A stretch of 64,000 nt of DNA from Dendrobium chrysotoxum (GCA_019925795.1 CM034313.1:25656932-25720931); one strand, 5' to 3'; positions 13,601 to 29,100 are shown, counted from the first letter of the stretch. Program-made: numbers and translations. The notes: generated by a model not told the origin, from the sequence alone.

Positions 13601-16600
13601 AGACAATGATGAATTGATCCGAGCATCTACAAATCCAGTTCTAGAAAAAGATGTTCAGGAATCTGGTGCACCAACTGATCCTGAAAAAATGAAGGATCTG
13701 GCAGCTATAAAGGTTCAAGCTGCCTTTCGGGGTTACTTGGTATTTTCACTTGAAACAATCACAGTTCTTTATTTACTGTTAACATCAGAAAATTTGTTCA
13801 TGCAACTCTAAGTTGATAATGACTCATTATCCACCCGTCCACTCCTTAGCTAAGGTCAATAACTATGTAGGAAATTTGAAACTTGTTTGATAATTTCTTG
13901 CATTATGATTGATTTATTATAAAATCTATTTGCTTCAACTCAAGGATGGCTTTCTCAAAATCAATTTTTTTTTCAATTAGAAAATAATAAACTCGACATA
14001 TCTGTATATATAGGCAGTGTGCATTAATACATACTCAGTATGCGTTTTTTCACAATTCACAATCATAATGTATGCCTGCACGCTTCTTTATCATTTAAGT
14101 TTAATAATTTCTTACAAAGTTGTGCATATACTATTTTGTGTATGTATAACTATATATTTATATATCTTAGTTGTATAAAAAATTATTTTTTTATAAAAAA
14201 TATTCTTTGAAGTGATAGGCCTAGCTTGAATTAGATTGAATATCTTTTACATCAATCAATTTTCAATCAACTAGAACTTGACTCAAATTAAAATTGAAAA
14301 TTTTATGTCAAGTTTAGGTAGACTCGCCAACATAATATCACAGCCACCCCTCCTCTTATCTCCAGTTTTACAATAAAATTGTTTAACAATTACCTTAAAT
14401 TCCTACAATATGATGTATAGAGGTTACTGGTAACATCTTACAATTTATTAAATGTCATGCATAAATTCCATAATGAATTTGGAAATCGTTGTTATCTGGA
14501 GATGCGGCTTTTTTTCTCTGGTTTGCCTACTTAATCTTACACCATTATGATGTTATGGCAGGCACGCAGGGCATTTGGTGCACTGAAGGGTATTATAAGG
14601 CTGCAGGCACTCATTCGTGGGCATTTGGTAAGGAGACAAGCTGTTGTCACGCTACATTCTCTTCTGGGAATCATCAAATTTCAGGCCTTGTTTCGTGGGC
14701 AAAGAGTTAGATCTTCTGGTATTGGTCTTGAAATCAGTGCCAAATTTCCTTATAGGAAGACTGCGGTAATAGTCTGAACCTTGCAAATGCATTAGGAAAA
14801 TCTTATTATCTTTGTAATTTGTTATTGCCAGTCTTCCCTAGAAAAATTTCATCTATGATTACCTGTTCTTGGGAAACTGAGATATCTGCTACATAAGAAT
14901 AGTCGTCCAAAATTCAATTTAATCTCTGCAAATTAGCTCAGATGGTGCTCATTTATATGGTGTTGGTACTTGCGACCATCTACAATTTTTAAATTTAAAC
15001 ACTGAAATGTTACTTGTGAAATCATACTTTACCAAAGCAAATTAGAAAGAGATCTGTAGTTCAAATGATATGGATCTAGTGGAAATGTTCATCGAGGAAA
15101 AATGCGAATAATTTTCTTAATATCCTTGCTTGCGTGGTTTGCAAGTACTTGAGCTGTATTTGCATGATTGCATTTGGGAGGTTGTAATTGTTTTCTGAAT
15201 GTACTTTTATTTATTTTGTTCACTTTTTTTCTTATTAAGCTTTGGGAAAAGCAGAATGAATGATAAATTTTGTAGGACTGACTTGAAAATCCTTTTCGTT
15301 GCTCTTAGAAAAATGAATAGAATCTTCTAGTATTGGTTTTGAAGTCAGTACCAAGTTTCCTTACAGGAAGGCTATGTTAGTAGCCTGAGCATGCAAATCC
15401 TTTAGGAATGAATAATGGCACAACCTTATCATCTTTGTAATTTTGACTCCCATTTTTCATTAGAAAGTCTTTTTCTATGATTACTTGTTTTTTCAGAAAC
15501 TAATATATCTGCTGCATACTACTGATTAGCCAAAATGCAATTTAAAATCTCCAAATTAGATCAGATGAGGTGCTTATTTATATGGTGTTGATACTTGTGA
15601 CCGTCTACCATTTTGAAATTTAAATCTTGAAATGGTACTTGTTAAATTCAGATTTATCCGGTGGATGATGCGACCGTACTTTAAGTTACCCATAAGCTTG
15701 AGGGCCTATAAGTGAGGATGATGAAGGCATAAAGAAAGAGGAAGAGAAAGACTAAGAGAGTGAAAAGTAAATATAGATGAAATCTTTATTATCTTAGCCA
15801 AGAGTACAAGAATAAGACAAGTGAGAGCTCTGTTCTACAGAGCTTAAGCTAAAGAGATGGAAAACTTGCACAATATCTCTTTCTATTTTTTGACAGACTC
15901 TAGCCTTATTCTGTGTGGCTTGGTCTTGTTCTTTTGTTTCTTCTCTTTTTTCTTCTTCAGGGCTCCTCCCCTCTTTTTGTAGGATTTGGAGAGTTATAGT
16001 AGAATATGTATGGAGTATCAGAGTTGTCTTGTCAATCTTCAGTATGGCCCGGCTAGTAGTGACAAGTGGTGTGGCGATCTTGTGCGTTTGGAGAGTTATA
16101 GGAGTACAAGGGTTGTCTTTTAGAAGGTATTCAGTAGTGGGTTAGTGGCCTACCGAATATGGCATTGTATGTAGAGGGGGTGTCAACTATGACGAAGTTG
16201 GTCATGGAGATATATAGATGCTTCCTTTCGTCCCAGGTGACTGCTAGGGCGATTATGCCTTCGGCCTCCCTGCACTTAGGGGTGTCAATATTTGACACGA
16301 CACGAAAACCCGACTCGAACCCGACCCGGAAAACCCGACTCGAACCGGACCCGAGTTCAAAACGGGTCGGGTTCGGGTTCAGGAATTTGACCCGTTTGAA
16401 AAACGGGTCGGGTTCGGGTTGACCCGACGGGTTGCCGGGTCAACCCGAAAACCTGTTTAGAGCCCTGCCCGCGCGCATTCGCGCTCGCCAGCGCTCCCGC
16501 TCGCTCGCCCGCGCTCGCCCTCACCCGCGAGCTCGCCCGCACCCGCACCCGCGAGCTCGCCCGCGCACTCGCGAGCTCTGGCCTGCGCGTCTGCCTTCGC

Positions 16601-19600
16601 GACCCGGGTCGGGTCGGATCGACCCGCCAACCCGACGGGTCGGGTCCGGGTCCGGTTTTCTGACCCGTTTCCCTACCCAGGTCGGGTTAGGGTCAACCCG
16701 TTTAGGCTGCGGGTCATTGCAGGTTCAACCCGAACCCGACCCGAAACCTGATTTTGACACCCCTACCTGTACTCCCCTGAGAAACCGTAAAGGGGTCCTG
16801 GAGTAGGGACTAGCTGAGAGGCTAGCAAGTTCATTTTATCAAAAACTGCCTTGAAAATGATATTTACTAAACTCCTCGTGTAGATTAAAATGCTGCCGAT
16901 CTGATAGTTGGTGATGAGGGCGGTAATACAACGTCTTCGTTGTAGGGATTACGCCTGGCTAGTACTTCTCTGCTGCTGAAGGTGACCGTTGTGTGATGGG
17001 GGCAGCGGTATACTATGTTTAATTTTTGTTTACTTGGATATAACCCCAATGAAAATGCAAATAAATGTATCGATCAAGTAATAAAGTGAATGAGAAAGAC
17101 TACAAAATGAAATCAAGGATAATTTCTATTTCTAATGAGAAATGCAGGAAATAATGAAGATACTAGTAAATAAAGTGTTTTTGACTAATGACAGTGATTA
17201 TCCTAAGTTTTTCCTTAGCAGACTCCTCTTCATTAGTTATGACAGTTGAGCTTGTTAAGATGTAAAGAAAGGTTTATGTGATTCCTACAATTATTCTATC
17301 TCTATAGACTCTATAATACTAAACATCCTATGTCTAGACATGCAACCATTCTATTTCAATTCTCCTATTTGTTTCAACATTACTCCATTGAGGCAAAACA
17401 TCACACTAGATGTTACATTTTGACACATGGCCACTGTATAAATTAAATGAAGACTAGGAGATATTGAAAAAAACCATTCATAGTTTTAAATATAAGAGTT
17501 TACATTATGAATTATAAAGATTTTCACTTCATCATTCCAAAACTACGAGTTTAGCCAGCCATGAAATTAAAAATTGAACAGCACAAATTTTATTACTTGC
17601 TCAAGAAAGAAAGTACAAGCAGAGAAGATGAAAAAAAATATCACCTGGAATAAAGAATTCCAAATAGATCCTGCATTCGGATCCTTTCCAAAGTGAATCA
17701 CCCCTTATAACTTCTCTCTCCACACATCTTTCCTTTCCAATTGATTCTTTGCTCACTACAATATTGACCAGTCACTCTAAATGATATATCTAACTATTTT
17801 CTGGTCTCTTTTAGACTTTTCTAAACAAGCTCTAAATAACCCTTTCACAAAAAAATAGAAAGCTATTTATACTTAATATATAAACAGACTCAAGCACCAC
17901 AACACTTGATAAGGTGGCGCCACGACGTTATAATATGAACTAGCACCTCGATGCTGCTAAATGCTCTCCCGCTGCTGCGCTGGATTGGCTCAGTGTGGCT
18001 ATTTGCTGATCTAGTGCGACACTTGACTATTCAGGCGTGGCGCTTCTTTTCCTTAACTGTTCCACCACTGCGCTGCAAAAGTTGGACGGTTATTCAATCA
18101 TGTCACCAATAGTCAGTGCTTTAGTGTTATAGCATTTATGTTCAAAATTGAAGTACTAACTTAAATAATTTTCTTTAGTTGATTGTTATGATTTTCAAAT
18201 TAAAAATCGTTGTTCTTTGTTCATTCAATTTAACATCTATAATTTTGTATTGTTCTTAATTTTAAATAATTTTTAATTGTTATTTTTTATTTTGGTTAAC
18301 TTAGCTATCAAAATGTAATATATGGAAGACATTTCAATAGTTAAACAACTAGGAAATTTAATTAATGAAAATTTAATTTAATAAAATAAACAACAAACAA
18401 TAAAAAAATACTAAAGTTATGCTGGTAACTAATTGAACAAAGTAAATACTAAATATGCCTTTTTAATAAGAATGATACTGAGTACAAAAGGCTTACAATA
18501 ACAAAATGTACTGAACTACAACTATACTAACTCGTGCATTACTGCACAATCCAATCACAAGAACTTCCACAACATCCTTCTCACAAGTACTTTTCAAGCA
18601 AAAAATGTAAAATAAAGAAAGATAAATAAAAATAGCAACATCGACAACATCTCATATCTCTCTCAAGCAAGGCAAAGGAAAACAAAGAAAAATAAATAAA
18701 CGAAGATCAATCCTAATCCTCCCTCTCATCATTATCATCTGTTGCTGCTACTAGTGGGTGCCACACGTAAGGGTCATTGTTGACCTCAATGCTAGTATCG
18801 GGGTTGGGTGGACTGCTCACGGTGAATTTTGAAAGCAAAAAAATGTAACGTCATGCGAAACTCCCCGACGCCTGTCAACCAAAAATCCAAATCACCGAAA
18901 TGGCCTCCGTTCACAAAACGGGCAGCGCCAGTGCATCTGGAAGAATGGAAATAGCTAAGATCGATACTCATATTGATCGGGGTCGTCATCGGCAAAAAAA
19001 AAAATTTCGCGCACGCAAATTATTGCAGCATTGACCTGCTCGAATGACGATCCATTGAAGTTCTTGATTACAAGACTAGCGTTGACAGGTCGTTTAACCA
19101 GATGGTTTGTGATACTCCAGCAGTTTGATATACATATGCTCCACAAAAAGCAGTGAAATGGCAAGTCTTAGTATATTTTATTGCTGTGCATTCCATTCAT
19201 GAACCCCGAACCAATAACGAGGCTGAATATGATGCTTTAGTAGTGATCCTGGAAATCGCCTTTTTAATCAGGATTCAGTCCCCTCAAAATTTTGATGATT
19301 CTCAGCTTCTTATAAATCAAGTATTGGGAGTCTATAAAATCAGCAAGCTCGAGTTAGCCTACTATCATCGACGAGTTCTTGAGCTTATGAAGCAAGCTCA
19401 AATAGTTAAATTAGCTCGAGTACTCCGAGCTTAAAATAGCAAGGCAGATTGTCTGGCCAAATTGGCCAAGAAAATGGCAAGTATGAACGACGAGCATGTG
19501 TTGATTGGAGTCCACACTCATTGGCTTTTAGAGCTAGCAATTTTACAATCCCCGTAGATAGAGGGTTACCAAATCCAAGCTAGTAAGATACAACTCCGGT

Positions 19601-22600
19601 TGATCTCCAACCTCTCCAACAAATTGTTATTGAGAACCAACCAGACAAACCTCAAACAGTCAAAGGAAGACGTAAATCTAATAGAGCCTTAGAGTTATGG
19701 TGGCATTGTTTAGAGATCGAAGAACAAGTTGATTTTAGACAACATTTCATTTACTACTTCAAAGAAAATAAACTCCCGACAGATAAATCATTAGCTACAC
19801 AAATCAGGAAGAGAGCATTGTGGTATGTGTTTGTCAACAGCACGCTGTATCGAAGAGCTTTTGTTCAAATATGACTAAGGAGTTTGGGTATTGAAGAGGC
19901 TGATAGGGTGATAGCTGAAGTTTATAAGGGACTTTGTGGTGTGCACCAATCAGGTCCTAAAATGACGGTCAATATCAAAATAATGAGTTACTATTTGCCA
20001 TTACTAGAAAAAAGATTGCATTGATCTTGTTAAGTGTTATGAGTCTCAAATCCATGATGATGATATACACTAACTGCCAAATGCAATGCACCCTATGGTG
20101 GCATCTTGGCCATTTAAATGTTGGGGGAAAGATATAATTTACTCGATTGATCTACTGTCATCAGTTGGGACACTACTTCATAGTGGCATTTACTGACTAC
20201 TTTTCGAAGTGGGCTGAAACGGTTCTGTTTAAAGAAGTCACCTTCAAATACGTGATCAACTTCTTTACCCATAATGTTGTTTGCAAATTCGGTGTACCAC
20301 ACTGCATAATCTCACACAACAACCCAATTTTTAAAAGTACTAAGATTTACAAATTCATTGATTGGCATAAAATCGATGGACGTTATTCTATATACAACCC
20401 AAGGGTGAATGGCCTAGCGGAGGCCTTCTACAAACACTGGTGAAATTGCTTAAGAAAATCCTCACCAAAAATAAATGGGAATGACATACCAAAATGATTG
20501 AAGCATTATGGGCATATCGTACTACTTACAAGACACTAACCAAAGCCACCCTTTATGCATTAGTGTTTGGGGTTGAAGCAGTGTTACCACTTTAAATTGA
20601 ATTACCATCGCTTCGAGTAGCTATCTAGTACGTTCTTACTCATGAGAAAAATGCTTGCTTGAGGATAGAAGAGCTCGATACAGTAGATGAAATCATGCTA
20701 TAGGCTCAACAAAATTTTGAGATTTATCGAGTAAGGATGAGATCTTTTGATCGCATGGTATGTCATCGAACATTTCAAGAAAGGGGAATTGATCTTGGTG
20801 CTGAGAAGACCAATCATCTCACATTGAAGAAGTGGTGGTAAATTCGAGGCTAACTAGGAAGGTCCTTTTGTCATTGAAAATGTGTACCATGGAGGAACTT
20901 GCCAACTTATTGATCTGAACGGTCAAAGACTCATTCCATCGATCAACGATCGACATTTGAAGAAATATCATATATAAAGTTTGCTAAAGAAAATGTTTGA
21001 CTTAAAATCTAATGTAAAAAAAAGAGCACTTTGTTCGCACATATCGACATATATATTTTATTTTCTCGAAATTCTCTTGTAGTATAAGAAATCATTTCAC
21101 GTATATCATAAAAATCATCCTATAAGACAAGGGGCATTTAAAATATTCATTTGGGTCGACATTATGCTACGTGTCGAGATCCCTAAATAAATATTTAAAA
21201 TCATGAAATATAAAATTCTTCTAGAAACTTGTCTAACCTCCCTCGCAAGACATAAGGCATTTTAAATATTTATTTGAGTTGGCATCATGCTTCGCACTGA
21301 GAGTCACAAATAAATATTTAAAATAATGGAATATAAATATTATTAGTCAAGGGGATATGAAAATTTTCCCTTTAACATATACATGCAGGAGATTCTCAAA
21401 GGCTCAAGACACCGTCTCTTCAATATACCAATATCCTGAAGGTCAAGAAAGAAGATTTCATTTTCACACGCTCTAACTAGTTAAGTTAAAGTAGCACAAA
21501 TTCTCCTAAAGCCCAAAACTAAGGTTCGAATGGGTGTATGAGGCTGGATTCAATAAGCCAAGATGTGATCGAGTCGCTGGCAGTTCCTCTTACTCAATAA
21601 GTCATAAGAAAGGCCGTAGTAAGGGAACCTCCATTTCATCCCCCTGACAACAAGGACTATTAGATTTTCAAAGCCTACCTAACTCGACAAGTTCAAGTAG
21701 TTATGGTCCAGAAGATTCTTCTCATCGATTGAAGGATCGAGATGACAATTGAGAGGACATGTCTCATTCAAAATAATTACTAAATATATGCAAACTTTAA
21801 GATCTTAAAGCACAAAATAATATTTTAAATTTGCAAACTTCAACAAACTCGATTTTGGGAGCGCATTTCTCCATAATTGCTCAACTCTAGAACCTGATCG
21901 GGCGTATGAGGTCGGACTTAACAAGCCCTAATGTGGCCGAGTTGCTGGCAACTCTGCTTACTCAACAAGCCATATGAAAGGCCGTAGTAAGAGAATCCTT
22001 GTCTCAGTAGTCGGATGAGAAGAGCTTTCAAGTTTTAGCTTACTCAACTTTATAAGTCCGTCAAAGCACAAAGCAAGGGACTGAAGAAACTATCCCAAAT
22101 TTCGTATAAAGCCTGAGGCTGAACACACGTGATTTTGTCATCAACAAGTCTGTTATGCACAAAGCTTTGAATCAATGACTATTTGGAATCAACCTGATGC
22201 AAGCCCTGAGGGCTAGGTCACCGGTATGCACTCCTTCATCAAGGCCGCCAAAGCGAAAAAGCAATGGGCTAAAGATATGCAAATTTTCTAACAAGTCAAT
22301 GAAGACAATTAGGTAATCCTTCGTCAAGTCTGACGCACAAAGCACGAGATAGAAGGAATCAAATTCTCAAATATAAAATTGGATTCGTGTGGATGAAGCC
22401 CTCCGAAGCTCTGCATGATGATTGGGTATCCACTATTTGAGAAATAGGAGGGATATTCCAGATAACTAAATGCTCTCTAAATGTGGATGTGAACCCAAGC
22501 ATAGATGTAATGCCAAGGAAGAGCTGCATCATGCTCATTGAGCATAGAGTTATCTGAGATGGTTCTAAATTTCCAAAAATCCTATTGAGAACCATAAGAG

Positions 22601-25600
22601 CAATAGAAAGGTGTTCTCCTTGTGATAGAAGGCTGGCCGCTAACAAAGAACTACATCGAATGACACCTCCTTTCCCGGGAAGGACGAATGCGCATATCCA
22701 ACAAACTAAAATCCAGTAAGAAATAACTCTTCGCTCATACTTTGGAGGAATGGGAGACATGTACCCTACATTGGTGGAGGGTTCTGCAAGGTCTTATGAT
22801 AGATCGTCAGTGTACTCTACGCCTAGCTCAAAGAATTTTGTTGATGAGCGGTGGGTTGATTGAGCTCCTCCTCTCTGAATGAAATTACGGATCTATATGT
22901 CTAAGAGGATAGTGGTCTGGGAGCACATCGATAAGTTGGCCACTTTACAAACTCGTCAATAATGGTTTAATACATCTGAAAGAACTGTTGGCAGAATTAG
23001 TTCTCCCCTCCTACTCTCTTTGGGAAAAAGTCCGCCTATGGAATAGCTTCTCATCCGGAGGAATGCATTCCTCATATCGATGTCCAAAGATTGGTAGGCT
23101 AGAGATGGCCTGTAGCTCCCATAGCGTAATTGTCAGCCCCTCAAGGCCCATCCAGCAGGTGTTCGTTATCAGGTCCCATAATTCTATTACCCCCTTTATC
23201 CAAGAATGGAAGATACTCTCGAAGCTGAACATTGAAGCATATATAGCCTCGTATATGCCTGCTTCTTTTAAAATATTTTTATGGGCTCTTAAAACATACC
23301 TTGCCTAAGGAACATATCCACGTGAAGGTCTAGAGGGTTGCCTTGCCAGAGAATCTCTAGGCCATTCATGCTCGGCAGATTGTAATTGTCGAAAACTCAA
23401 AAACCTTGATTATCCAACTTACTCAATGACGTCAGCCGACTCCAGAATATCGCATATACCAAAGCTCACCTGAGCTACGGTACTCTCCACTGTGTTATAG
23501 TCCTCACACATCAATCTGATAATGGTCACTCACTCTGCAGGATCTTTGTATACTGATGGGTTGAGCTTAGAGCATGGTACTAAGGATGAGCGAATGAAGA
23601 ATTCACCATAGATGCTGCGGCCTCTCAAGATCTCCTTATGTTGCTCCAACCTATCGGCCATATCAGCTACCTCTTGAGGGTCATGCTTATTAATTATTGC
23701 CCAGATAACCTCATCACTAGGCTCACTTCACGGCATCCCCTCCAATATGCTTCAGTTGAACATTTTCCTAGCCAAAAGATAAAATAAAATCATAAGAAAG
23801 CATACAAATTGATATTAAAAGCAACAAAATAAAGTGCATAAAAAAGGGGTATAAAAATATTTTGCATGCTTAGCCTTTACCTTGCGTTGACATCCAAGAA
23901 TATAAAAACAAAGGAAAAAAAAACTCTTGGAGATCCACAACGTCAATTATTTGCGACAAATATGGTCCGCTTCAGACTCGCATCATATTTATTTGGGGGC
24001 ATTTGTTGACCTCAATACTAGTGTCTGGGTTGGTTCGACTGTGCATAGTGAATTTTTAAAGCGAAAGAACGCAACGTCATTCAAAACTCACCCGACGCGT
24101 GTCGACCAAAAATCCAAACCGTTAAAATGGCCTTTGTTCGCAAAACGAGCAGCACCAACTCATTTGGATCAACAGAAATATCTAAGATTGACACCCATAT
24201 TGATTCGGGTCATCGATTTGCAAAAAATTAAATTTCGCACGGGCAAACCATGACGATATTGACGTGCGCGAATGATGACTACGTGATGACTAAGTCAAAC
24301 CACAATTTACTAAAAAAATTGATTTCATATGATTATAAATAAAAAATTTAAAGAGAGAGAGAAAGAGATTAAAAAAAGAAAAATTTCTCAAAATACCCTC
24401 ACTTAAACCCCTCATTACCGTCACATAACACTAAATCCCTCATAACACTCTCCTTAACCGGCACTCCTTACGATTCTCATGCACGAAGCTCCTATAATTA
24501 TTCTATCTCCATAAGCTCTAAAATACTAAACATTCTATGTCTAGGCATGCAAGCATTTTATTTCAATTTTCCTATTTGTTTCAACATTCCTCCGTTGAGG
24601 CAATACATCACACTAGATGTTAAATTTTATACATGGCCATTGCATAAATAAATGAATAGCGGGATATATTAAAAACAATCATTCATACTTTTAAATATAA
24701 GAGTCTACATTAGGAATTACAAAGATTTTCATATCATCAGTCCAAAACTATGAGTTTAGTCGGCCACGGAATTAAAATTAAACAACACAAATTTTATTAC
24801 CTACTCAAGAAAGAAAGTACAAGTAGAGAAGATTAAAGAAATATCACCCAGAATGAAGAATCTCAAACAGATCATGTAGATATATGCTACCCAAAGTGGA
24901 TTTTTCCTTACAACTTCACTCTCCAGATTCATTTCCTCTCAAATTGATTGTTTGCTCACTACAATATTGACCTTCCACTCTAAATGATGCATGTTACTAT
25001 TCCTTAGTCTCTCTTAGACTTTTCTTAACAAGCCCTAAATAACCCCCTTTCACAAAAAGATAGAAAACTATTTATACTTAATACATAAACATACTCAAGC
25101 ACTATGATGCTTGAAAAGGTGACGCCGCAATGTTACAATATGAACTAGCACCTCGGTGCTGCTAAATGTTCTCCGCTGCAGCACGGGCTGACCCGATGCA
25201 GCTGTTTGCTGATCCGTCACGAGGCTTGATTGATCTGGCGTGACACTTCTTTTCCTTAATTACTTCGCCATGACACTACAAAAGTTGGGCGCTGCGGCGT
25301 TGAATTAATTGCATTTTTTTTCCTAAGACTCCGACGCCGCAATGTTCACTCTTGACGTTGCGGCATTGGCCTTTAATTCACTACGGCGCTGAATTGAATG
25401 AGCTTTTCTTGAGGCTCTAGCGCTGTAATGTCCTGATCCGACGCTAATGCATTGAAGATGCTGTGCTGTGGCGATGATAGTTTCAGCGCTGGTTCTAAAT
25501 TTTGCAATTTTATTTCTTTTCCTGAGACATTTATGCACAACATGAACTAAAACACAAATCGTTATTAAAATTAATAGAATAAAAATACTACATAATTTTC

Positions 25601-26090
25601 ACTTAATGTTATGTCCTCATCAGATGGCGAGTAGGTTGTGGTATTGACTTCAGCGATTCATGGCATTTTTTGGCTGCGTAGGGACATCTCTTTGTTCACC
25701 CCCTGTGATTGCAGGTACCCCCCCCCCCCCCCCCACATGCGGATTGGTCAAGGCGATCGGGGCTCGTTGGTTTTTCTAATTGGAGCCTTTCCTGGTTGTT
25801 GATCTTCATCCACGATGACGAATTCCTTGAGTTTGTCTATTCTGATTAGTTCTTCGACGAGATTATAGAGATGGCAGCACTCTTCAGTGTCATGCCCCGC
25901 GATCCTTGTTAATGTTCTCTAGGTTACCTGACCGTCTAGTAGATGGTGCTCTTCTTGCCTCGAATTTGATCCACGCTCACCGCGCATGATTGAATGTTGG
26001 ATCCCATTTTGTATAGTGGATGATGCCTTGCATTACTAGGCACCACGAGCAGACTAGGGGTATGAGAGCTGAATGCGGCGAAGTACTGAA

Positions 26091-26142
<52 letters not shown>

Positions 26143-29100
26143 TGTGTGAATGTTGAAAGAAATCTTTATTATTCGGGATAGAGGACAAGCTTGTAGAATG
26201 CTTAGAGCTTTTTGGTTACAAAGAAAGAGGTAACATCTCCTCGGAGGCTTCTCTTGAATGGAGTTGAATNNNNNNNNNNNNNNNNNNNNNNNNNNNNNNN
26301 NNNNNNNNNNNNNNNNNNNNNNNNNNNNNNNNNNNNNNNNNNNNNNNNNNNNNNNNNNNNNNNNNNNNNNNNNNNNNNNNNNNNNNNNNNNNNNNNNNNN
26401 NNNNNNNNNNNNNNNNNNNNNNNNNNNNNNNNNNNNNNNNNNNNNNNNNNNNNNNNNNNNNNNNNNNNNNNNNNNNNNNNNNNNNNNNNNNNNNNNNNNN
26501 NNNNNNNNNNNNNNNNNNNNNNNNNNNNNNNNNNNNNNNNNNNNNNNNNNNNNNNNNNNNNNNNNNNNNNNNNNNNNNNNNNNNNNNNNNNNNNNNNNNN
26601 NNNNNNNNNNNNNNNNNNNNNNNNNNNNNNNNNNNNNNNNNNNNNNNNNNNNNNNNNNNNNNNNNNNNNNNNNNNNNNNNNNNNNNNNNNNNNNNNNNNN
26701 NNNNNNNNNNNNNNNNNNNNNNNNNNNNNNNNNNNNNNNNNNNNNNNNNNNNNNNNNNNNNNNNNNNNNAAGATTCTTCTCATCGATTGAAGGATCGAGA
26801 TGACAATTGAGAGGGGACATGTCTCATTCAAAATTAATTACTAAATATATGCAAACTTTAGATCTTAAAGCACAAAATAATATTTTAAATTTGCAAACTT
26901 CAACAAACTCGATTTTGGGAGCGCATTTCTCCATAATTGCTCAACTCTAGAACCTGATCGGGCGTATGAGGTCGGACTTAACAAGCCCTAATGTGGCCGA
27001 GTTGCTGGCAACTCTGCTTACTCAACAAGCCATATGAAAGGCCGTAGTAAGAGAATCCTTGTCTCAGTAGTCGGATGAGAAGAGCTTTCAAGTTTTAGCT
27101 TACTCAACTTTATAAGTCCGTCAAAGCACAAAGCAAGGGACTGAAGAAACTATCCCAAATTTCGTATAAGCCTGAGGCTGAACACACGTGATTTTGTCAT
27201 CAACAAGTCTGTTATGCACAAAGCTTTGAATCAATGACTATTTGGAATCAACCTGATGCAAGCCCTGAGGGCTAGGTCACGGTATGCACTCCTTCATCAA
27301 GGCCGCCAAAGCGAAAAGCAATGGGCTAAAGATATGCAAATTTTCTAACAAGTCAATGAAGACAATTAGGTAATCCTTCGTCAAGTCTGCCGCACAAAGC
27401 ACGAGATAGAAGGAATCAAATTCTCAAATATAAAATTGGATTCGTGTGGATGAAGCCCTCCGAAGCTGCATGATGATTGGGTATCCACTATTTGAGAAAT
27501 AGGAGGGATATTCCAGATAACTAAATGCTCTCTAAATGTGGATGTGAACCCAAGCATAGATGTAATGCCAAGGAAGAGCTGCATCATGCTCATTGAGCAT
27601 AGAGTTATCTGAGATGGTTCTAAATTTCCAAAAATCCTATTGAGAACCATAAGAGCAATAGAAAGGTGTTCTCCTTGTGATAGAAGGCTGGCCGCTAACA
27701 AAAGAACTACATCGAATGACACCTCCTTTCCCGGGAAGGACGAATGCGCATATCCAACAAACTAAAAATCCAGTAGAAATAACTCTTCGCTCATACTTTG
27801 GAGGAATGGGAGACAATGTACCCTACATGGTGGAGGGTTCTGCAAGGTCTTATGATAGATCGTCAGTGTACTCTACGCCTAGCTCAAAAGAATTTTGTTG
27901 ATGAGCGGTGGGTGATTGAGCTCCTCCTCTTGAATGAAATTACGGATCATATATGTCTAGAGGGATAGTGGTCTGGGAGCACATCGATAAGTTGGCCACT
28001 TTACCAAACTCGTCAATAATGGTTTAATACATCTGAAAGAACTGTTGGCAGAATTAGTTCTCCCCTCCTACTCTCTTTGGAAAAAGTCCGCCTAATGGAA
28101 TAGCTTCTCATCCGGAGGAATGCATTACTCATATCGATGTCCAAAGATTGGTAGGCTAGAGATGGCCTGTAGCTCCCATAGCGTAATTGTCAGCCCCTCA
28201 AGGCCCATCCAGCAGGTGTTCGTTATCAGGTCCCAGAATTCTATTACCCCCTTTATCCAAGAATGGAAGATACTCTCGAAGCTGAACATTGAAGCATATA
28301 TAGCCTCGTATATGCCTGCTTCTTTTAAAATATTTTTATGGGCTCTTAAACATACCTTGCCTAAGGAACATATCCACGTGAAGGTCTAGAGGGTTGCCTT
28401 GCCAGAGAATCTCTAGGCCATTCATGCTCGGCAGATTGTAATTGTCGAAAACTCAAAAACCTTGATTATCCAACTTACTCAATGACGTCAGCCGACTCCA
28501 GAATATCGCATATACCAAAGCTCACCTGAGCTACGGTACTCTCCACTGTGTTATAGTCCCCACACATCAATCTGATAATGGTCGCTCACTCTGCAGGATC
28601 TTTGTATACTGATGGGTTGAGCTTAGAGCATGGTACTAAGGATGAGCGAATGAAGAATTCACCATAGATGCTGCGGCCTCTCAAGATCTCCTTATGTTGC
28701 TCCAACCTATCGGCCATATCAGCTACCTCTTGAGGGTCATGCTTATTAATTATTGCCCAGATAACCTCATCACTAGGCTCACTTCACGGCATCCCCTCCA
28801 ATATGCTTCAGTTGAACATTTTCCTAGCCAAAAGATAAAATAAAATCATAAGAAAGCATACAAATTGATATTAAAAGCAACAAAATAAAGTGCATAAAAA
28901 AGGGGTATAAAAATATTTTGCATGCTTAGCCTTTACCTTGCGTTGACATCCAAGAATATAAAAACAAAGGAAAAAAAAAACTCTTGGAGATCCACAACGT
29001 CAATTATTTGCGACAAATATGGTCCGCTTCAGACTCGCATCATATTAATTTGGGGGCATTTGTTGACCTCAATACTAGTGTCTGGGTTGGTTCGACTGTG

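Larger units (their letters stand above)
21712..26269. repeat. 4.56-kb segment, copy 1, ending exactly at the N gap
   Basis: Nearly identical in order and content to 26770-31321 (offset about 5057). Differences are mostly single-base indels in short runs plus scattered substitutions, for example A at 22333 against C at 27390. The right end of this copy is the base before the gap. Confidence 0.95.

Noticed and set aside
16357..16806. Arg/Pro-rich reading frames on both strands
   Set aside because: They are translations of CCCGAA/GCTCGC repeats inside the hAT-type element and show no domain.
22988..23308. Plus-strand 106-aa frame as a gene
   Set aside because: It is the antisense shadow of the PMD pseudogene, whose minus-strand motifs are recognisable.
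25936..26831. Long reading frames crossing the N gap
   Set aside because: They consist of X residues; 500 N carry no coding information.
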